DNA of 64,000 nt from NCBI RefSeq assembly GCF_014646195.1, contig NZ_BMMZ01000001.1:310001-374000 (forward strand), in the 5' to 3' direction. Below, piece by piece: positions 17,296-25,572 of the stretch (positions are counted from its first letter, which is position 1; the number at the start of each line of letters is the position of its first letter). The notes beneath the pieces were generated by a model. The model searched no databases. It was not told where the DNA came from and saw nothing but the letters and a program-made list of their open reading frames with translations. The stretch is from Microlunatus endophyticus (GTDB lineage Bacteria; Actinomycetota; Actinomycetes; Propionibacteriales; Propionibacteriaceae). The position numbers were made by a program, and so were the translations under genes.

Positions 17296-17784
17296 ATGGC
17301 GAAGTCCGTCTACTACAGCTTTCACTACGAACGCGACGTTCATCGCGTACAGCTCGTTCGCAACATCAACGCGCTTGAAGGTCAGCCGATTCTGAACTCT
17401 CAGGAGTGGGAGAGGGTGCGTAGGGGCGGCGACGCGGCGATCAAGAAGTGGATTCACGATGAGATGGCCTACAAGAAGGCCGTCATCGTTCTGATAGGTC
17501 GGCAGACGGCGAGTCGTCCGTGGGTCATCTACGAGATCGAGAAGGCTTGGGCAGACAAGAAGCCCCTGCTCGGGATTCGCATTCACGGACTGTCTTCCTT
17601 GGGAACCGTCGATACGGCCGGCGCTGACCCGTTTGCCAAGGCCGCGGGTGTGGGTCGTGTACCGATCTTCGATCCCACCACCCAAGATTGGTCCGGCAAG
17701 ATCGACAGCAAAGCGACCTACAACAAGCTGCTTGCCAACCTTGAGTCTTGGTCGAGCCAAGGAGCGACGAAACCGTCGTGGTGA
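17296..17784 (+). CDS. ThsB-like TIR domain protein (DUF1863/MTH538 type)
   Basis: This is a 162-residue single-domain protein. VYYSFHYERDVHRVQLVRNI, the NSQEWERVRRGGDAAIKKWI block, VIVLIGRQTASRPWVIYEIEKAW and GIRIHGL reproduce the DUF1863 TIR-like family that includes ThsB of the Thoeris anti-phage system. The expected catalytic glutamate of an NAD-consuming TIR is present as E80 in RPWVIYE. Known ThsB proteins sense phage and make ADP-ribose-derived signals. That role here is inference. The gene runs opposite to the transfer operon and its stop overlaps the start of a HIT-transmembrane gene by four bases (GTGA), so the two proteins are probably made together. Confidence 0.85.
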   Translation: MAKSVYYSFHYERDVHRVQLVRNINALEGQPILNSQEWERVRRGGDAAIKKWIHDEMAYKKAVIVLIGRQTASRPWVIYEIEKAWADKKPLLGIRIHGLSSLGTVDTAGADPFAKAAGVGRVPIFDPTTQDWSGKIDSKATYNKLLANLESWSSQGATKPSW

Positions 17785-18641
17785 GCGCGGCAGCTTGCCC
17801 GTTTTGCGCGATCGTCACGGGAGACGATGCCGACGCCAGGGTTGTCTACCGCGGCCAACAGGTCACCGTCTTCTTTCCTCTGGAACCGGCGACGCGCGGG
17901 CATACGCTGGTAGTGCCGAACCGGCACGTGGCGGATTTGACCGATCTCACCGCCGCGGAGAGTCGTGATCTTGGGGAAGCGGTCCACCGCACGGCCCGCG
18001 CTGTCCGCGCAGCTCTATCACCCGAAGGACTGAACGTGATCCAGTCCACCGGAGCGGTTGCGACCCAATCCGTTCCGCATGTCCACTTCCACGTGGTTCC
18101 GCGATGGTCTGACGATCGGATGACCCTTCGCTGGCCCGCGGAGGCGGCCGAGGACGGTCCAGCCCAGGACCGAACCCTCAGCGCAATCCAGGCAGTCTTG
18201 CCCGCCGAGGCAGGCGTGGTCTCAACCGAGGACCGCCGACAACATCTGTCCTTCATCCAGGCTGTCATCACTCGTATGTCGCAAGCTTCGTCGTCATCGA
18301 AGTCCTGGCTGCTTCCGATCGTGACTCTCACCTTCGGATACGCGATCACCCACAAGTCGATCGTGGTGGCACTGCTCGGCTGTCTCGCAGTTCTGGTCTT
18401 TGGGGTGCTCGATGCGAACTACCTCAAGCAAGAGCGTGCCTTCCGCAAGCTCTACGACGAGGTCGCAGCCGGCCACGCCGTCCCGCCGTTTTCCATGAAC
18501 CCGGCCCTGGCCTCACCGGCCGGTACGAAGGTGAACTACTGGCCTGACTGGCCAGACGTGCGCTCATGGGCAGTCGCCCCGGTGTACGGTCCTCTGCTGC
18601 TCGCTGGCGTAGGCATCATCGTCTGGCTCATCTGTCGCTAG
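17781..18641 (+). CDS. HIT domain fused to three-helix membrane module (putative effector)
   Basis: This is a 286-residue fusion. Residues 1-115 are a HIT domain with the zinc pair CPFC (6-9) and the histidine triad H100-V-H102-F-H104. HIT proteins bind and hydrolyse nucleotide conjugates. After a linker, the motif HLSFIQAVITRMSQASSSSKSW (from 155) introduces helices at about 176-193 and 195-213, then LDANYLKQERAFRKLYDEV and a last helix at 263-283. I associate that layout with membrane effectors coupled to TIR and similar sensors. GTG 17781 is the likely start, overlapping the TIR stop, with AGGAG about 16 bases before it. The model is inference: the HIT domain senses or destroys the TIR product and the helices disrupt the membrane. 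A combined HIT-membrane effector is not one I recognise from a named system. Confidence 0.8.
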   Translation: MSAAACPFCAIVTGDDADARVVYRGQQVTVFFPLEPATRGHTLVVPNRHVADLTDLTAAESRDLGEAVHRTARAVRAALSPEGLNVIQSTGAVATQSVPHVHFHVVPRWSDDRMTLRWPAEAAEDGPAQDRTLSAIQAVLPAEAGVVSTEDRRQHLSFIQAVITRMSQASSSSKSWLLPIVTLTFGYAITHKSIVVALLGCLAVLVFGVLDANYLKQERAFRKLYDEVAAGHAVPPFSMNPALASPAGTKVNYWPDWPDVRSWAVAPVYGPLLLAGVGIIVWLICR

Positions 18642-18648
18642 CTCCGGG

Positions 18649-20106
18649 CTAGAGGCCGCGGCACAGCGGCAGCGCCGCCGCGGTGAACGCTTGGGCTTGC
18701 TGGCCGACCAGCCGGCGGGTCTCACATGACGCTTGGATCGCGGCCTGCTCGACAGCGGCGACCGCGGCGTCCAGCTCGTCGGTCGTCGGGGCCGAGATGG
18801 CGATGAGGCCGATGTAGCGCAGCACGCCGTGCCCGGCGATCAGGTCGGCCTCTTGCTGGAGCACGTCGCGGTACTCGGCGGTCTGCTCGGCGTCCTCGAT
18901 CTGCCCGATCTTCGCCCGTTGGGTCGCGTCGGAGAGGTACCCGGTCTTTTTCTTGCGGATGTCGCGGGCCGCTTGGTCGGCGCGTACCGGATCGCACAGC
19001 AGCGTGAACGCGCGCCGCACCCCCGACGACAACAGGATCGGCGCGAGGAAGCCGGGATACACCTGCGAGCGGGGCCACTCCGACACCCACAGCACGGCGT
19101 GATAGGCGGAGTCCGACCGCAGCCGGTCCCAGGTTTCCTCGACCGCCACCGGCCCGGCGGTGGCGAGATCGCGGCCCAGCTCGCTGCGCTCCAACGTCGC
19201 CGCGACGGCCGGGTCATACGCCGAGCGCAGCAGGACGGCGAGCTGGCCGGGCGTGTACCACTCGCCGGGCGTCAGGTCAGCGGCCCGCAGCGCGGTGGTC
19301 AGCGTGCGCATCTCGGCGCGCAGGACGGCGGCGGCGCCGCGCATCCCGTGACCGGCCGAGCGAATCGCCCTCGCCGCCGCCTTCATATCCAGCGACAACG
19401 AGAGGGTGGTGACGTGCCGTTCGGCGGTCGGCCCTGCCCGCTCGATCAACTCCCGGTAGGTCTCAGCCACCCAGGACCCGTCATCGGACCCGTGCGTGGC
19501 CCACCACTGCTCCAGACCCGTGCCCGAGTCGGGCACGGTGCGCTCCAGCACTTGCAGGCGCGCGATCCGCCCCGAGCGGCACACCGTCGAGAGAGCACGT
19601 CCCCAAGCCGTGACGCGGCGGTACTGCTCGCCAGGATCGAGCAGGATGAAGCTCGGATGCGTGACCTCCACCAACGCGGTCAACGTGGCGCGGTGCGGGT
19701 CGTGAACCATGACGGTCCCGGTCTCCGGGTCCTCATACTGGCGCAGCGCCGCGGTGTCACCGGGTAGCGCGAGGGTTCCGGCCGGGCGGGGTTTGGTGAC
19801 CCGCCAGCGATACACCGTCTGCCCCAGCGCCGCCCGGAGCCCCCAATGCCCGGCCAGCGGTATCCATTCGATCAGCTTGTGCCCGCCGACCGGAACCCAC
19901 ACCAACAGCGCGCACACCCCGATCATCGGGAACACGAACAACAATCCCTTGCCCCCAGCGGTGTAGAGCGCGCCGATGATCGCAATGGCGCCGATGCCGA
20001 GGACGATCACCTGCGCCAACGACAGACCCAGTAACAGGCCGCGGCGGGCGAGGCGGGAGAACTTCACCGGCGAAAGCTCACGACCCGAATCCTCATGCTC
20101 GGCCAT
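18649..20106 (-). CDS. SCO6880-family VirB3/VirB4-N-like conjugation protein
   Basis: This is a 485-residue inner-membrane protein of the actinobacterial type IV secretion machinery. Two helices near the N-terminus (LGLSLAQVIVLGIGAIAIIGALY and LFVFPMIGVCALLVWVPV) correspond to VirB3/PrgI. The long soluble part resembles the N-terminal domain of VirB4 and lacks Walker motifs. ATG 20106 is taken as the start, with GGGAGG 6 bases before it. The codon overlaps the TGA of the upstream trbL-like gene by one base. The neighbouring HIT gene ends only 7 bases from its stop, tail to tail. Confidence 0.8.
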   Translation of the reverse strand: MAEHEDSGRELSPVKFSRLARRGLLLGLSLAQVIVLGIGAIAIIGALYTAGGKGLLFVFPMIGVCALLVWVPVGGHKLIEWIPLAGHWGLRAALGQTVYRWRVTKPRPAGTLALPGDTAALRQYEDPETGTVMVHDPHRATLTALVEVTHPSFILLDPGEQYRRVTAWGRALSTVCRSGRIARLQVLERTVPDSGTGLEQWWATHGSDDGSWVAETYRELIERAGPTAERHVTTLSLSLDMKAAARAIRSAGHGMRGAAAVLRAEMRTLTTALRAADLTPGEWYTPGQLAVLLRSAYDPAVAATLERSELGRDLATAGPVAVEETWDRLRSDSAYHAVLWVSEWPRSQVYPGFLAPILLSSGVRRAFTLLCDPVRADQAARDIRKKKTGYLSDATQRAKIGQIEDAEQTAEYRDVLQQEADLIAGHGVLRYIGLIAISAPTTDELDAAVAAVEQAAIQASCETRRLVGQQAQAFTAAALPLCRGL

Positions 20107-21644
20107 CACGAACCTCCCTCAGACGGAGCGGGTGGCTCGGCTGGGGACGGTGGGGATGGCGGCGCGGCCGACGGCGACGCAGGTGGAGTCGTCGTCGCGG
20201 CTGGCGGTGGGGTCGGACCCTCGCCCGCGGCGGGCGGCGCAGGTGCCGGGCTCGGCGCTGGCGGCGCGGCTGGCTCGGACCCGGCTGGGCTGGCCTGTGC
20301 GGGCGGGACCGGGACGGGCGTGGACCGGCCCGGACTGTCAGGCTCGCCGGAGGCCGGGGACTGTCCGGCCGCTTCCTGGCCCGCGTCGGCGTGGCCCTCG
20401 GCGGCGCTCGCGACCGCCTTTCCGGTCGCCGGTCCGGCCTTCGCCGCCGCGGTGACCGCCTGTGCGCCCGCGACGACGGCCATGCCCTCCGGCCCGGCCG
20501 CGGCGCCCTCGGCGCCCGCCTTTGAGCCCTGACCCGCCGACGCTTTGCCGGTGCCGCCGCCTCCGGTCGGGGTACCGGCGCCTCCACCGCCGGGCGAGGG
20601 CGGGCCACCACTATCGCCGCCGCCTCCCTTGTCACCGCCGCCGCTACCGCCACCGTCGCTGCCGCCCGAGTCGCCGCCGCCGAGCACCTTTCGGGCGCCC
20701 GCCAGGCTGGGCATCGACGGGACAGGGATCGGCCGGTTCATCGCCCCCTTCGCCTCGCTCTCGGCGCTCATGGCGTGGTAGAGGTCGAAGCCGACGAAGC
20801 TGATGAACTTGTAGGCCATGTACGGCGCGAACGCCGCCACGAACATCAAGACGATCCCGGCGACCGGGTTCGCTATCGAGGACAGTCCGAGGTTCAGGGG
20901 CGCGTTCATCTGGTTGATCGCGACGAGGAAGATCACGACCACGACCAGCTTGGAGACGATCAACGCGACGACGAAGCTGGCCCACTTGGTGAACCAGCCC
21001 CGGGCGTGGTCCCACGACTGGCCCGACAACGCGACCGGCGCCAGGACGACGGCGACGAGCAGGAGCGCCTTGCGGATCAGCAGGCTGAACCAGACGATCG
21101 CGGCGCCGGTGATCGCCAGGCAGCCGAGGAAGATGATGATGACCGCCCCCGCACCGGGAGCGGAGAGGGTGATCGCGGTGAGCCCTCCGGCGAGGGCGGC
21201 GATCTTGCCGCCCATCTCATCCAGGGTGGTGCCGGTGGCCTGGATGATCCCGACGCACAGCTCGTCAACGATCGTGAGCGCCAGCCCGGTGAGGGTGACG
21301 ACGAGGAACGACCCGAGGACCGACTTCGCCAACCCGATCCCGGCCCGGTGCAGCGCTCCGGGATCACGGGCGACCAGGCCGGTGATGAGCTGCAAGAAGA
21401 AGAACAGCAGCATCAGGAAGATCGCGACGCCAAAGAGAACGTCGTAGACCTTCAGGTAGTTGGGGTCGGTGACATCGACCAGCGTGGTCGAGTCAAAGAG
21501 CTGCCAGACGCCCTTGAACATCCACTCCGCGGCGTTGCCGACCCCTTGCGCGATCCAGTCAAACGGGGCCGAGACGACCGTCGCGGCGGCCTTGCCCGCG
21601 ACATGGCAGACGGTCGAGATGACCGGGACAGAGCAGACACCCAT
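20106..21644 (-). CDS. TrbL/VirB6-like polytopic channel protein
   Basis: This 512-residue protein has a membrane half with about seven or eight helices (for example FGVAIFLMLLFFFLQLI, VLGSFLVVTLTGLALTIVDEL, VIIIFLGCLAITGAAIVWFSLLI and VALIVSKLVVVVIFLVAI). A conserved cytoplasmic edge, YMAYKFISFVGFDLYHAMSAES, follows. The C-terminal 190 residues are Gly/Ser then Pro/Ala-rich and disordered. The layout fits VirB6/TrbL, the inner-membrane channel of mating pores. ATG 21644 starts one base after the stop of the upstream DUF6112 gene. Confidence 0.85.
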   Translation of the reverse strand: MGVCSVPVISTVCHVAGKAAATVVSAPFDWIAQGVGNAAEWMFKGVWQLFDSTTLVDVTDPNYLKVYDVLFGVAIFLMLLFFFLQLITGLVARDPGALHRAGIGLAKSVLGSFLVVTLTGLALTIVDELCVGIIQATGTTLDEMGGKIAALAGGLTAITLSAPGAGAVIIIFLGCLAITGAAIVWFSLLIRKALLLVAVVLAPVALSGQSWDHARGWFTKWASFVVALIVSKLVVVVIFLVAINQMNAPLNLGLSSIANPVAGIVLMFVAAFAPYMAYKFISFVGFDLYHAMSAESEAKGAMNRPIPVPSMPSLAGARKVLGGGDSGGSDGGGSGGGDKGGGGDSGGPPSPGGGGAGTPTGGGGTGKASAGQGSKAGAEGAAAGPEGMAVVAGAQAVTAAAKAGPATGKAVASAAEGHADAGQEAAGQSPASGEPDSPGRSTPVPVPPAQASPAGSEPAAPPAPSPAPAPPAAGEGPTPPPAATTTPPASPSAAPPSPPSPAEPPAPSEGGS

Positions 21645-21645
21645 C

Positions 21646-21987
21646 TCAGATGCCCTGGCCGACGTTCCAGAAGAAATTGATGAACGCCACCGCGCCCCCG
21701 GTGACGATCGCAGCGCCACACGCGATCAACACCCCCGCCTTACCTCTGGTCGCCAGATGCGGATTGGCCGAGTGCGAACCGAAGGCCCACACCACCGCGG
21801 CCACGATCAACGCCAGCACGGACAGGATCAGGCCAACAGTCATGACCGCCCCGACGATCTTCTGCAAGGCACTGATGCCGGGCAGGCCGTTGGAGTTCGG
21901 GTTGATGTTGATATCGGCCAACACCAGACCGGACCGGCCGAGCACACCGCTCAGGCCGGTCGTGACAGGAGAAAGAACAGAGATCAT
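21646..21987 (-). CDS. DUF6112 family membrane protein, copy 1
   Basis: This 113-residue protein has two strong helices (IVGAVMTVGLILSVLALIVAAVVWAFG and GVLIACGAAIVTGGAVAFINFFWNVG). Small two-helix proteins like this precede TrbL in actinobacterial conjugative elements and may be the VirB2/pilin-like subunit. That assignment is inference from size, helices and position. GGGAG lies upstream of the ATG. Its neighbour at 22121-22441 is a paralogue. Confidence 0.75.
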   Translation of the reverse strand: MISVLSPVTTGLSGVLGRSGLVLADININPNSNGLPGISALQKIVGAVMTVGLILSVLALIVAAVVWAFGSHSANPHLATRGKAGVLIACGAAIVTGGAVAFINFFWNVGQGI

Positions 21988-22120
21988 CGGGCGGGCTCCC
22001 TCGCACTTGCACGGACCCGCACACCACCGACAACAGCCGGTGCGAAACGGCGGGATTCACCCCGCAGGTGCGCCCGCCCCGCCACCGCTCCGCTCGGCCC
22101 TCGCAGGACCGACGAAGCGG

Positions 22121-22441
22121 TCAGAGGGTCGGGCCTACCCCGAGCAGGAAGTTGATCCAGGCGATCCCGCCACCATCCAGAGCGGCGGCGCCGATCGCGA
22201 CCAACAGGCCGGTGCGGGCCTTGGTCGCGGTCTGGTAGTTGCCGTGCGCCGAGGCGACCGCCCACGTCGCTGCGCAGACGACCATCATCAGCACGGCGAC
22301 GATCAGCACGATCGTCATCAACGCGCCGATCACCGTCTTGAGCTGCCCGGCACCACCGACACCGTTGAAGTTCGGGTAGACGCCCGCGGCCAGCAGCGTG
22401 TGCGGAGCGATGAGAGTGACCACGCCCGTCAGGTGCGCCAC
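22121..22441 (-). CDS. DUF6112 family membrane protein, copy 2
   Basis: This is a 106-residue paralogue of the following gene with the same two-helix plan (VIGALMTIVLIVAVLMMVVCAATWAVA and GLLVAIGAAALDGGGIAWINFLLGVG) and a matching PNFNGVGG motif before helix 1. The start is GTG 22441 behind a G-rich stretch. Two tandem copies are normal in this element family. It follows the truncated NlpC remnant, which marks where cargo split the operon. Confidence 0.75.
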   Translation of the reverse strand: MAHLTGVVTLIAPHTLLAAGVYPNFNGVGGAGQLKTVIGALMTIVLIVAVLMMVVCAATWAVASAHGNYQTATKARTGLLVAIGAAALDGGGIAWINFLLGVGPTL

Positions 22442-22462
22442 CCCACCACCCCGAAGGGCCGC

Positions 22463-22651
22463 TTATCTTGGTTCGGTGATGCTGCGCACGCTCGCGGTCT
22501 GGCCGGGGAACTCCGAGAGGGTGCCGTAGCGGACGTTCCCGCCGGTCTGCGGAGCCTCCAGGATGCGGTCACCGCCGAGGTAGATCACGACATGATGCGG
22601 CACTGTTTCGCCGGGATACGTGTAAAAGATGATGTCCCCGTGGGCGAGCAA
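22463..22651 (-). pseudogene. Remnant 3' end of an NlpC/P60 hydrolase gene
   Basis: These 62 codons (GDIIFYTYPGETVPHHVVIYLGGD... to SITEPR and stop) are about 80% identical to the end of the intact NlpC/P60 gene at 24403-25557. They keep the active-site histidine region but lack the catalytic cysteine and everything before it. The similarity stops near 22640, where an unrelated segment begins. An 8-bp inverted repeat (AGCAAACG / CGTTTGCT, 22647-22654 and 22668-22675) lies at the break. The remnant is probably the original gene end, left when cargo and a second 3' end were recombined in. Confidence 0.75.
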
Positions 22652-22796
22652 ACGTCACAGCGTCTTTCGTTTGCTTGTCAGACCGAGCTTAACGATTGGG
22701 TATGCCGGAGTTGCTGTGTCAGATGGGGCGGATTTCAGACTCGGGCGCGGGCGGAGGGGTCGGGCTCCCATGCGGGAATCTGCGCTGAGTCGGATA

Positions 22797-23135
22797 TCAC
22801 GCCGCTGCTTTCTTGACGAGCGTTCGGATCTCGGCTTCTGCGGCGTCGTCGAGTGAGGTGAGGGTCCATGCGACGGGGTGCATGCTAGCCCCCTCTGACT
22901 GAGTCGGATTCACAGCCTCGCCGAAGCCGAACGCGATGAAGTCCTTGTCGGGCTTGATGTAGCAGATGTCCTTGCCGTCCTTCTGGTAAAAGGGCAGTCC
23001 CCAGCGCACGATGGGTTCCAACGACGGCGCGCTTTCTCGGATGATGGCGTGCAGTCGTTTCCCGATCTCGCGGTACTGAGCCGGTGCGCCGTCGAGCTTG
23101 CCCAGGACTGCCGCGTCGCCCTTCTTCGTGAACAT
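22797..23135 (-). CDS. DUF1801 domain protein (YdhG-like), short
   Basis: This is a 112-residue cytoplasmic protein of the DUF1801 fold: YREIGKRLHAIIRESAPSLEPIVRWGLPFYQKDGKDICYIKPDKDFIAFGF. The family is common in soil bacteria and has no settled function. The start at ATG 23135 has AAGGAGG about 9 bases upstream. It lies 84 bases after another DUF1801 gene that shares its orientation, and both face away from a MarR regulator. Confidence 0.8.
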   Translation of the reverse strand: MFTKKGDAAVLGKLDGAPAQYREIGKRLHAIIRESAPSLEPIVRWGLPFYQKDGKDICYIKPDKDFIAFGFGEAVNPTQSEGASMHPVAWTLTSLDDAAEAEIRTLVKKAAA

Positions 23136-23219
23136 GTGTTCAGTCCTCCTTCGAGTTCGTCGTTCGGATGATCGTCGTCTGGCTCATCGGCGTCGCGCAC
23201 GTCATCAGGCGGTGAGCAT

Positions 23220-23687
23220 TCAGCTGATGGCTATCTTCACCAGTGCGGTGATCTTCTTCTCCTCGGCCGAGGTCAACTTTTTGAGGGCGAAGTAGGTCGG
23301 GAACATGTCGCCGTCGTCGAGGTTCGCGTTGGGGCTGAACCCGATCGTCGCGTACCTTGCCTTGAACTTCGCTGCGCTTTGGAAGAAGCAGATGACCTTG
23401 CCGTCCTTGGCATACGCCGGCATCCCGTACCAGGTTCTCGCGGTGAGCGACGGCGCGGCCGCCTTGACGATCGCATGGATTCGTTCGGCCATCGAGCGAT
23501 CGGCCTCGGGCATCTCGGCGATCTTGGCGAGCACGGCGCGCTCCCCGTCCTCACCACTGGCCTGCGCCTTGCGCTCGGCGGCCAGCTCCTTCATCGCGGC
23601 GCGCTCCTCAGGCGTCAGCGCGGCGGCGGACTTGCTCGTCGTGGTGGTGCGCTTGCTGCGCTTGGGTGTGTCGCTGTCTTGACTCAT
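23220..23687 (-). CDS. DUF1801 domain protein with charged N-terminus
   Basis: This 155-residue protein has a first 60-residue Lys/Thr/Ala/Glu-rich stretch that is probably disordered or a helix. The DUF1801 core follows: [52 protein letters not shown]. The function is unknown. It is divergent from the MarR gene across a 125-bp gap that holds a palindrome, so it is probably the target of that regulator. Confidence 0.8.
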   Translation of the reverse strand: MSQDSDTPKRSKRTTTTSKSAAALTPEERAAMKELAAERKAQASGEDGERAVLAKIAEMPEADRSMAERIHAIVKAAAPSLTARTWYGMPAYAKDGKVICFFQSAAKFKARYATIGFSPNANLDDGDMFPTYFALKKLTSAEEKKITALVKIAIS

Positions 23688-23768
23688 CCGATCCCTCTGG
23701 GTGCTGTCTTAGCTTCTCGGCGGACGCTTCGCAGGCCGCACGCTGATGCTCGCAAGAATAATGGTAGC

Positions 23769-23786
23769 CGTCCATCATGGTGGACG
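23769..23786. promoter_or_regulatory. Candidate MarR operator
   Basis: The palindrome CGTCCA-TCATGG-TGGACG lies between the DUF1801 and MarR genes, just after an AATAAT box at 23757-23762 that could be a -10 element. Its size and place suit a MarR-type autoregulatory site. It also overlaps the upstream ATG at 23777, which argues for the later MarR start. Confidence 0.5.
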
Positions 23787-23812
23787 TCCAGGGAATCTGG
23801 GACACTGAGGCC

Positions 23813-24295
23813 ATGACAGGAGAGGTCTCACCGGACATCGAGGTAGCTGAATTTGCTGGCCAGCTGTTCTTCCGGCTCTGGCGGGCCGCGCATACACGCA
23901 CCGCGCAAGCGCTGGACTCGATCGGTCTCACGACTACTACCTTCGCGGTGCTTAACGTGCTCGGTGCTCGGGGAGGCACGATCCAGCAGCAACTCAGCAC
24001 CGACATGGGAATCGACCCGAGCGCGATGGTCAAGCTGATCAATCAACTCGAGGAAGCCGGGCTGGCCCAGCGGCGGCGACGCCCCAACGACCGCCGCGCC
24101 TGGGAAGTCAGCATCACGCGCCAAGGCCAGGACACTTTGCGCCAAGCCAAGCAAATGGCCTCAGACGTCGAAGACGACATCCTCGGCGGCCTGACCACCG
24201 CCGACCGCCGCCGGCTCCTCGCGCTCCTACGCCGAGCGCTCGCCTCGGCACCTCCCCAACCCCTATGGCGCGCAGACGAGGCGGACCAGGACTGA
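23813..24295 (+). CDS. MarR family transcriptional regulator (cargo module 1)
   Basis: This is a 160-residue winged-helix regulator. The MarR pattern is clear: LDSIGLTTTTFAVLNVLGARG, recognition helix DPSAMVKLINQLEEAGLAQRRRRPNDRRAW, and a C-terminal dimer helix. The start is ATG 23813. ATG 23777 would add 12 residues but lies inside the candidate operator. It probably represses itself and the divergent DUF1801 pair. Confidence 0.85.
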   Translation: MTGEVSPDIEVAEFAGQLFFRLWRAAHTRTAQALDSIGLTTTTFAVLNVLGARGGTIQQQLSTDMGIDPSAMVKLINQLEEAGLAQRRRRPNDRRAWEVSITRQGQDTLRQAKQMASDVEDDILGGLTTADRRRLLALLRRALASAPPQPLWRADEADQD

Positions 24296-24402
24296 ACCGA
24301 CCTCTATCCATCCCGAGTCCAGGGCCCGGAGCCGCCCCCACCCGTAGCCGGTACCCAGCTACAGCGTCGCCACCGATGACCGTGGCTGACAGACAATGCC
24401 GC

Positions 24403-25557
24403 TTACGGTTCGGTGATCCGCCGGACCGTGGCAGTCTGACCGGGAAACTCCGAGAGGATGCCGTACCCGACGTTCTGCCCGGTCTCCGGGGCTTGGAGAA
24501 TCTTGTCGCCGCCGAGGTAGATCACTACGTGGTGCGGGACGGTTTCGCCGGGATAGGTGTAGAAGATGATGTCACCCGGCTGCTTGTCCGCCCAGGTGAC
24601 GGACTGAGTTTCGCTGATCTGATCGCCCGTGTAGTGCAGCAACCGGACCTTGCCGCCGGAGGCTTGGTAGGCGGCGTACATGACCAGGCCGGAGCAGTCG
24701 AAGCCGGGGCCGCGGCCGTCCGATCCGATCCCGGAGGGGCCGGTGTAGGTGCCGCCGCCCCATACGTAGGGCAGGCCGATCTCTTTCTCGGCGGCGGCGA
24801 TGAACGCTCCAGCGAACCCCGGCGGCAGGTTCCCCGTCGTGGTGGGGCCGGTGAGGCATTGGCTGCCGGTGAGGGTCACGCCGGTCAGGGTGCTGGCGAT
24901 CTTCTCCGCGACTGGCTGGTAGTTGGCGTAGCGGTCGGGGTACTGCGAGACCTCGACGGCCTGCGCGGCGGCACCGAGGGAGAGGTTCTGCCAGTTCGGC
25001 ACGTCCAAGAGCCCGGCCGGGCTGCCGTGGTTGGGGCCGTCCGGTCCGCCGTAGAACGCGCGGCTGGACCACACCGGGTCCATCAGGTTCGCCACGCTGC
25101 CCCAGCCGGTCGAGGGCCGCATCTGGAACAGCCCGAGGCTGTCGTGATCGGAGCCGTCGCCGTCGTTGGGATAGTTGACCGACTGCGGGACGGCGGTGGG
25201 GTTGGCGAGCACGCGCAGGGTGGACTCGGTGAGCGCGGCCATCAGCGCGATCACCTGGCCGTTGGCGGGGATGTTCTCGCTGTTGCCGACCGCGATGATC
25301 GTCGCCGCCCGCTCCAGTTGCGTGTGATCCAACGTCACCGTTTCCCCGTCTGCGGTCGTGGCCGCGAGGCTCTGCGGGACGGTGCCACTGACCGGCAGCG
25401 ACGGATCGGACAACCCGCCCGCGTCCGTGCCGGTGGTGGCGCAGGTCGCGGCGTCGGTCATCGCGGGGGCGAACAGCACCGCCAGCGCCGACAGGCCGAT
25501 GCCGGGACCGAGGAACACCAGGCCGACGACCAGGCCGATCAGCACCTTGCGGACCAT
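24403..25557 (-). CDS. NlpC/P60 peptidoglycan hydrolase of the transfer apparatus
   Basis: This 384-residue exported enzyme opens the cell wall for the mating channel. An N-terminal helix (VLIGLVVGLVFLGPGIGLSALAVLF) anchors or exports it. The middle (IALMAALTESTLRVLANP...DSLGLFQMRPSTGWG) looks like a lytic-transglycosylase-like domain with the E and the GLFQ turn. The C-terminal NlpC/P60 domain has the catalytic cysteine in DCSGLV and the histidine in HHVVIYLG. ATG 25557 or GTG 25560 starts it, 15 bases after the stop of the previous operon gene. Its 3' end has a diverged duplicate at 22463. Confidence 0.88.
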   Translation of the reverse strand: MVRKVLIGLVVGLVFLGPGIGLSALAVLFAPAMTDAATCATTGTDAGGLSDPSLPVSGTVPQSLAATTADGETVTLDHTQLERAATIIAVGNSENIPANGQVIALMAALTESTLRVLANPTAVPQSVNYPNDGDGSDHDSLGLFQMRPSTGWGSVANLMDPVWSSRAFYGGPDGPNHGSPAGLLDVPNWQNLSLGAAAQAVEVSQYPDRYANYQPVAEKIASTLTGVTLTGSQCLTGPTTTGNLPPGFAGAFIAAAEKEIGLPYVWGGGTYTGPSGIGSDGRGPGFDCSGLVMYAAYQASGGKVRLLHYTGDQISETQSVTWADKQPGDIIFYTYPGETVPHHVVIYLGGDKILQAPETGQNVGYGILSEFPGQTATVRRITEP

Positions 25558-25572
25558 CACCGGCCTACCCGA

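Noticed and set aside
17296..18641. Calling the TIR/HIT pair a standard Thoeris system
   Set aside because: No ThsA with SIR2-SLOG or macro domains is present. Only the TIR half matches, so the pair is described as Thoeris-like by analogy.
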